Positions 6,764 to 10,458 of a stretch of 10,458 nucleotides of DNA are shown piece by piece. The translations under genes and the position numbers were made by a program. The notes below the pieces were generated by a model that searched no databases, was not told the origin of the DNA, and saw only the letters and a list, made by a program, of their open reading frames with translations. The DNA is from Sulfurovum sp. (GTDB lineage Bacteria > Campylobacterota > Campylobacteria > Campylobacterales > Sulfurovaceae). Within the stretch, counting starts at the first letter, position 1. Every line of letters starts with the position of its first letter. Location: positions 1 through 10,458 of the forward strand of contig JAUXGC010000034.1 of NCBI GenBank assembly GCA_030622375.1, read 5' to 3'.

Positions 6764-7999
6764 ATGTCACATAATTCCGAGGATAAGAAGGTGTTAGAAG
6801 ATGAAGTTATAGTAGTACCAACAGAAGAGTCAGTACATACATATGCTAGATACGAAGATGTAGATAAGGAACAGCTCCAAAAGGATATAGAGGAGATAAA
6901 GGAGATGATGGATCCTGTAGGAGAGGCAGACTTCCAACATTTACTAAAACTGGAAAGATGGGGCAGAATAGCTACTTTTTCAGGATACGGACTTATAGCT
7001 CTTGTTAGTATTTTAGAGCTATATACTGGCGGTCTTAACTCTTTCGTATTTTGGATATTGGCTATAGTCGCAGCTATCCTCATAAGCACGGGAAATGTAT
7101 CTAGATGGTCAAATGTCACACACCCTATACTACATGGTGCGTATGATAAAGTACCAAATATCCCAGAGATATATACCAAGAAGGTATTTGCTAAAGGTGC
7201 TAGACGCTATATAGATTGGCTAGACTGGATCAAACCTCAAGCCTGGGAGTATGAGCATAATATCATGCACCACTATCACCTAGGAGAGGTTGATGACCCA
7301 GACAATGTAGAAAAAAACTTACAGTGGCTCATACAGTCAAAGACCCCTATGTGGGTTAGGTATATCATAATATATGCTTTTGCAGGCATGTGGAAATATC
7401 TATACTACGCACCAAATACCCTTCGTATACTTGAAAACAAGAAAAATAGAGACCAACAAAAACTAGAAATAACTGACTTTGAGCTTAACCCTCGTACTAA
7501 AAATGGTCTAGAGCTATGGATGGAGTATCTTTTGCCATATGTAGTTATCAAGTTTGTACTATTTCCAGCTCTATTTTTGCCACTAGGGATTGGGGCAGTA
7601 TTTAACGCTTTTATCATCATACTCATAGCTGAATTTTTTGCCAATCTCCACTCATTTTTGGTTATCGTACCAAACCACTCTGCTGAAGATATCTATATGT
7701 TCAACGAACCACACAAAAGTACAGGAGAGTTTTATCTACGACAAATTATGGGTAGCGTAAACTACAATACAGGTTCAGATCTCAAAGACTTTGCTCATGG
7801 GTTCTTAAACTACCAGATAGAGCATCATCTGTTTCCAAATATGCCAAATAGCTACTATCAAAAAATGCAACCCGTAGTCAAAGAGATTTGTGCAAAACAC
7901 AATCTAGAATATAGACAAGAGTCAGTATTTAAACGAATTGGTATGAGCATAGACCTTATGGTTGGTAAGACCAAGTTGCTCAGAGTAGATGGTATCTAA
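6764..7999 (+). CDS. Membrane fatty acid desaturase (three-histidine-box family)
   Basis: Di-iron integral membrane enzyme that uses O2 and electrons from an external carrier to introduce a double bond into acyl chains. The histidine boxes are visible: HPILH (120-124), HNIMHH (165-170) and QIEHH (351-355), with further H296 and H305 in LHSFLVIVPNH. The QxxHH third box and the HNxxHH second box resemble acyl-lipid front-end or cyanobacterial Des-type desaturases; no cytochrome b5 domain is attached. Hydrophobic segments lie at about 70-88, 92-110, 198-215, 255-275 and 277-301. The first 60 residues form an acidic, charged extension. The preferred ATG at 6764 (411 aa) has GGAG five bases upstream; an ATG at 6743 would add seven residues but lacks a ribosome binding site. 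The substrate and bond position are unknown, and hydroxylase-type activity cannot be excluded. No ferredoxin or reductase gene is adjacent. Confidence 0.9.
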   Translation: MSHNSEDKKVLEDEVIVVPTEESVHTYARYEDVDKEQLQKDIEEIKEMMDPVGEADFQHLLKLERWGRIATFSGYGLIALVSILELYTGGLNSFVFWILAIVAAILISTGNVSRWSNVTHPILHGAYDKVPNIPEIYTKKVFAKGARRYIDWLDWIKPQAWEYEHNIMHHYHLGEVDDPDNVEKNLQWLIQSKTPMWVRYIIIYAFAGMWKYLYYAPNTLRILENKKNRDQQKLEITDFELNPRTKNGLELWMEYLLPYVVIKFVLFPALFLPLGIGAVFNAFIIILIAEFFANLHSFLVIVPNHSAEDIYMFNEPHKSTGEFYLRQIMGSVNYNTGSDLKDFAHGFLNYQIEHHLFPNMPNSYYQKMQPVVKEICAKHNLEYRQESVFKRIGMSIDLMVGKTKLLRVDGI

Positions 8000-8002
8000 G
8001 AT

Positions 8003-8022
8003 AGAGGAAAACTTGTTCCTCT
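8003..8022. terminator. Small hairpin between convergent genes, weak bidirectional terminator candidate
   Basis: AGAGGAA and TTCCTCT form a perfect 7-bp stem around a 6-base loop, in the 44-bp gap between the desaturase and the dehydrogenase, which converge here. Neither side has a clear T-run, so intrinsic termination would be weak. The octamer TCTAAGAT flanks the hairpin as a direct repeat (7995-8002 and 8022-8029), and GTTAT/ATAAC follows at 8032-8043. Confidence 0.4.
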
Positions 8023-8043
8023 CTAAGATTTGTTATACATAAC

Positions 8044-9456
8044 CTATTTAAATGGTCCACACACCAGTGCCCGTTTTACTCCTGTTGTCAAACTATCAAT
8101 TCCTTCTATTACTTTTTCTCTTTTTATTAGAACATCTACGATTTGACTTGAATATTTGACAGCACTCTCTCTCATCATCCCTAGCATTGGCCAACCCCAT
8201 AATGCTGAAATTGTAACTCCCTCTTTTATAAAATGAGGCTGGGTTAGAAATGTACAACTAAGCACCGATTCAACAGCACTTCTATTTGTCTCGCTACCGC
8301 CTACAAGATCTATTACTACTGAGCCTTTTGGAATAACTCTTTTTAAATGGTCATTACTAACAAGATAAGTTATACCCCTAAGTTCTCGTGGGAGCTCTGC
8401 ACCATTGACTACCAAATCAACATCTTTTACATATTCATCAATTTTATCTTTAGCTGTTTGAGTACGACCTAAAATATTGATATTTTTAACTCCCTGATTA
8501 TATATCTCATGCATAGCTCCTCTTGCCACATTACCATAACCCAACACGACAACTTTAGCCGCGCGTATGTCTAAATCAGGCTTATTTTCTTTCAGTAGCT
8601 TAATCCCATATCTAGCTCCAGCTTGTCCTGTGACATGGAGACATTGAATTCTTCTTAACCCAAATTCAAAAGGTTTATGCTCTTTTCTATAATCAGAAAT
8701 TGCCTTATCAGCATTTTCCAATTCAAATGCATGAAGATCAAAAAGATGTGAATCAGTCTCTTTTATTTTTGAAATTAAACTATTTTTATCATCAAAACTT
8801 TCACTATCGTAAAAATACATGCTATTTGTATCTGTATGTTTTAACTCCTCAAATCTTATATCTTCATGAAGCATATTAAGAGACTTGGGGTTACGATTTC
8901 CTGCTCGTCTTACAGCACCAGCCAATCTTTCATTTCTGCCAATAACAAATATTTTCAAATCTTTTATAGTATCATTTTCAATAAAATCTTCTAAAGCTTT
9001 CGCCATCCCTTCTCGTGCTAATATCTGCTCATCTGTTTGAACTTTAGGGGACTCTAGAATCTCTTCCATAGCTATAACATTTATTTGACTATCTTCAAGC
9101 ATCTTTGCTCTGTCTGGAAAAGAGTGAAAGTGTGCCATACAAAATAATGCACAACCTTTTTTCATCTGCGAGATAGACTCTAAAGATGGACCTTTAAATT
9201 TAATAATCATATCTTTATTTTTATAGATTTCATCTGCTTTTTGCATTACAGCACCATTTTCAAGATACTCAACATCCTCAAAACCTACGCCTAAACCAGC
9301 ACCATATTCAACAAAGACATTAACTCCTGCACTTGTTAATTCTCCAACATCTTCTGGAGTTAATGCAACTCTTTTTTCTAATCCTCCTGGGTTTTCAGGA
9401 GATTCAATCTCTTTAACTAAAGCAACATTTTTAAATGCAATTGATAATTTTTTCAC
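8044..9456 (-). CDS. AlaDH/PNT-like NAD(P)-dependent dehydrogenase
   Basis: A 470-aa protein with the two-domain plan of alanine dehydrogenase, the transhydrogenase alpha subunit and saccharopine dehydrogenase. The N-terminal domain shows EKRVALTPEDV (27-37, with R29 at the substrate arginine position), GAGLGVGFED (52-61), KFKGP (86-90, K88 at the catalytic lysine position) and H109 near the YLHLA histidine position. The Rossmann fold lies at 301-330 with VVLGYGNVARGAM. It differs from true Ald: about 100 extra residues, an acidic insert around 190-265, and SALWGWPMLGMMRESAV in place of the usual NMPGAVPRTST stretch. The substrate is therefore uncertain; an amino or keto acid is likely. The start is GTG, with AAAGG six bases upstream; a TTG 48 bases earlier has no ribosome binding site. 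It follows the ThiE/TenI-like gene by 62 bp, and a 12-bp palindrome lies in that gap. Confidence 0.8.
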   Translation of the reverse strand: MKKLSIAFKNVALVKEIESPENPGGLEKRVALTPEDVGELTSAGVNVFVEYGAGLGVGFEDVEYLENGAVMQKADEIYKNKDMIIKFKGPSLESISQMKKGCALFCMAHFHSFPDRAKMLEDSQINVIAMEEILESPKVQTDEQILAREGMAKALEDFIENDTIKDLKIFVIGRNERLAGAVRRAGNRNPKSLNMLHEDIRFEELKHTDTNSMYFYDSESFDDKNSLISKIKETDSHLFDLHAFELENADKAISDYRKEHKPFEFGLRRIQCLHVTGQAGARYGIKLLKENKPDLDIRAAKVVVLGYGNVARGAMHEIYNQGVKNINILGRTQTAKDKIDEYVKDVDLVVNGAELPRELRGITYLVSNDHLKRVIPKGSVVIDLVGGSETNRSAVESVLSCTFLTQPHFIKEGVTISALWGWPMLGMMRESAVKYSSQIVDVLIKREKVIEGIDSLTTGVKRALVCGPFK

Positions 9457-9492
9457 AGTAATCCTTTCCTTTTTTGTTAAATGTCTTGTATC

Positions 9493-9504
9493 TTGTATAT
9501 ACAA
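9493..9504. promoter_or_regulatory. 12-bp perfect palindrome ahead of the AlaDH-like gene
   Basis: TTGTATATACAA is a perfect dyad 37 bases before the GTG start and could be an operator, or overlap a TATATA-type -10. It lies beside a CTTGTAT direct repeat on the plus strand (two adjacent copies starting at 9485). In AT-rich DNA short palindromes occur by chance, so this is a modest call. Confidence 0.35.
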
Positions 9505-9518
9505 TTCAAAACATTTGT

Positions 9519-10061
9519 TTAACTCTCAAAATAACGAATTGAAGCAAACCCTTCAGCCCCAGCATCTCTACATGCTTCTATTTGTGTTTTTGTTAAAATA
9601 CCGCCCAATGCTATTATTGGTATTTTTACTTTGGAGGCTGCCTCTTTTAAAACTTCTAGTCCAACAGGATTCCCTTTGTTTGGTGTATTGAAAATAGGAC
9701 TAAAAGTTACCATATCTGCACCCAATTCTTCTGCTCTTTTAAGCTCTTCCATGTTGTGCGTACTAGCAACAACAAATAGATTTTTAGATTTTGCTTCTGG
9801 TATCATATCAAGTTGCCTGCTTGTCAAGTGCACCCCATCAGCTTTTATAACACTTGCCAACACATAGTCTCCATGAATTAAAACTTTATTAAAAGTAAAC
9901 TTTTGAGATAACTCTACAAACCTAGTAGCATACATATCATAGTTTGGATTATTTTTGTCACGATAGACGATCATAGAAGCTTTTTGTGAAAATTTTTTTA
10001 AGTCAGACTCTAAATTTTTAAAATCTAAGGTAGAGGGATTAGTAATAGCATAAGAAATCAT
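9519..10061 (-). CDS. ThiE/TenI-family protein (thiamine phosphate synthase-like)
   Basis: A small TIM barrel of 180 aa (ThiE is about 210). Family marks are YRDK (33-36, the phosphate-binding R34 and K36), GVHLTS (76-81), ASTHNMEE (99-106), FSPIFNTPNK (120-129, matching the GPIFxTxxK loop) and IPIIALGGI (147-155). ThiE joins the pyrimidine pyrophosphate to the thiazole phosphate using Mg2+ bound by two aspartates. Here the ND pair reads HG (63-64) and the position after GVHLxx is not acidic by my alignment, so the metal site looks lost. It may be TenI-like, act on another substrate, or resemble the ThiE-like domain that accompanies Nudix hydrolases. No other thi gene is nearby. The ATG lies nine bases after the preceding stop, with AAAGGA rather far upstream (13 bases), so translation probably relies on coupling. 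Confidence 0.75.
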   Translation of the reverse strand: MISYAITNPSTLDFKNLESDLKKFSQKASMIVYRDKNNPNYDMYATRFVELSQKFTFNKVLIHGDYVLASVIKADGVHLTSRQLDMIPEAKSKNLFVVASTHNMEELKRAEELGADMVTFSPIFNTPNKGNPVGLEVLKEAASKVKIPIIALGGILTKTQIEACRDAGAEGFASIRYFES

Positions 10062-10070
10062 TTGATAGCT

Positions 10071-10337
10071 TTAATCCTTTTGGGAAAGGAGTTTTTCAAG
10101 TAATTTTGTCTGCTTTTTAAGCTCTTCATGTTTCTCTTTATCTGTAATAATATACTCAAGAAGCAACACTCCTAACAAACCAGGAATAGCACTAATTAAA
10201 GCAAATACAGTAGCAAAAAAGAGGTTATTTTGGTAAAAAGAGAGGAAAGAGGTAACAATACCTATAAACACAACAGCCCATGCAACACCTAAAAGAAAAT
10301 TAACTACAAAACCTAAAGATTTAGATGTCAATCGCAT
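10071..10337 (-). CDS. Small two-TM membrane protein next to atpB
   Basis: 88 aa: a short basic N-terminus (MRLTSK), two hydrophobic helices at about 10-34 and 39-63 joined by a YQNN turn, then a charged tail (ITDKEKHEELKKQTKLLEKL) that could form a short coiled coil in the cytoplasm. I do not recognise a family. It begins 26 bp after the atpB stop on the same strand and ends nine bases before the ThiE/TenI-like gene, so the three are probably cotranscribed. Position suggests an F0-related accessory role such as that of AtpI or AtpZ, but the sequence lacks the glycine-rich pattern I associate with AtpZ, so this is only a contextual guess. The ribosome binding site is weak (TGGA six to seven bases before the ATG). 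Confidence 0.75.
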   Translation of the reverse strand: MRLTSKSLGFVVNFLLGVAWAVVFIGIVTSFLSFYQNNLFFATVFALISAIPGLLGVLLLEYIITDKEKHEELKKQTKLLEKLLSQKD

Positions 10338-10363
10338 AGTTGTCCAGTAAAACCTAAAAGGTA

Positions 10364-10458
10364 TTAATGGTCACCCTCTATGGCTACTGCACCTGCAAGA
10401 TAAACATAAGTAAGAATCATAAAAACAAATGTTTGCAAAAATGCCAAGTCGGATCGTA
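10364..10458 (-). CDS. atpB: F0F1 ATP synthase subunit a, C-terminus (partial)
   Basis: The last 30 codons of a gene cut by the window edge. The peptide ends LAFLQTFVFMILTYVYLAGA followed by a short acidic tail (VAIEGDH). It matches the final transmembrane helix of subunit a, where the F(L)QxxVFxxLTxxYLxxA pattern is characteristic. Subunit a forms the proton half-channels next to the c-ring; the essential arginine lies upstream, outside the window. No other atp gene follows, fitting the split atp loci typical of Campylobacterota. Confidence 0.87.
   Translation of the reverse strand, partial: RSDLAFLQTFVFMILTYVYLAGAVAIEGDH

Noticed and set aside
6727..7179. 150-codon minus-strand ORF opposite the start of the desaturase
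   Set aside because: It is antisense to the desaturase, is dominated by Ser and Ile runs typical of reversed coding sequence, and no ribosome binding site or homology is apparent.
9457..9504. N-terminal extension of the AlaDH-like protein by 16 codons from a TTG
   Set aside because: No ribosome binding site precedes the TTG, the added residues do not resemble the family, and the GTG at 9456 has a well-placed AAAGG.
1..10458. CRISPR array, tRNA, rRNA, transposase or defence system
   Set aside because: No regularly spaced repeats, cloverleaf sequences or matching protein families were seen on either strand.

Overview
The window is AT-rich, tightly packed bacterial chromosome that looks like Campylobacterota (Epsilonproteobacteria), plausibly the Sulfurimonas/Sulfurovum side. 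This is inferred from the low GC, the very short intergenic spaces, the short GpsA, and an AtpB C-terminus followed by a small membrane protein. No sequence search was run. I see no rRNA, tRNA, CRISPR array, transposase or phage gene.

Layout. (1) Positions 1-1619, plus strand: the last codons of an unidentified gene overlap the TTG start of eptA, a lipid A or surface-glycan phosphoethanolamine transferase. (2) Positions 1608-6561, minus strand: a co-directional block read as DUF3108-like exported protein, gatB, a voltage-gated-type K+ channel with RCK domains, a 38-codon ORF, then gpsA. gpsA ends tail-to-tail inside the end of eptA. (3) Positions 6562-6763: a divergent intergenic region with a strong -10 and a 10-bp tandem repeat, driving (4) a membrane fatty acid desaturase on the plus strand (6764-7999). 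(5) Positions 8044-10458, minus strand: the end of atpB, a two-TM small membrane protein, a ThiE/TenI-like protein, and an AlaDH/PNT-like NAD(P)-dependent dehydrogenase.

Functionally, several genes concern the envelope: EptA modifies lipid A or glycan head groups, GpsA supplies glycerol-3-phosphate for phospholipids, and the desaturase changes acyl-chain fluidity. The others are housekeeping (GatB, AtpB), ion homeostasis (K+ channel), or uncertain metabolism (ThiE/TenI-like, AlaDH-like).

The most unusual structure is not a protein family. Two inverted-repeat elements sit in the gatB-channel-gpsA cluster. One is a 61-bp nested dyad between gatB and the channel. The other is a set of hairpins between the channel and gpsA, inside a 38-codon ORF. 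That ORF starts with an ATGA overlap on the channel stop and ends with an ATGA overlap on the gpsA start. Its first seven codons, with their ribosome binding site, resemble the gpsA start itself, as if a repeat element had landed just inside the original gpsA start and the start had been duplicated or rebuilt behind it. A second notable point is three perfect 7-bp repeats inside eptA, whose slippage would frameshift the gene.
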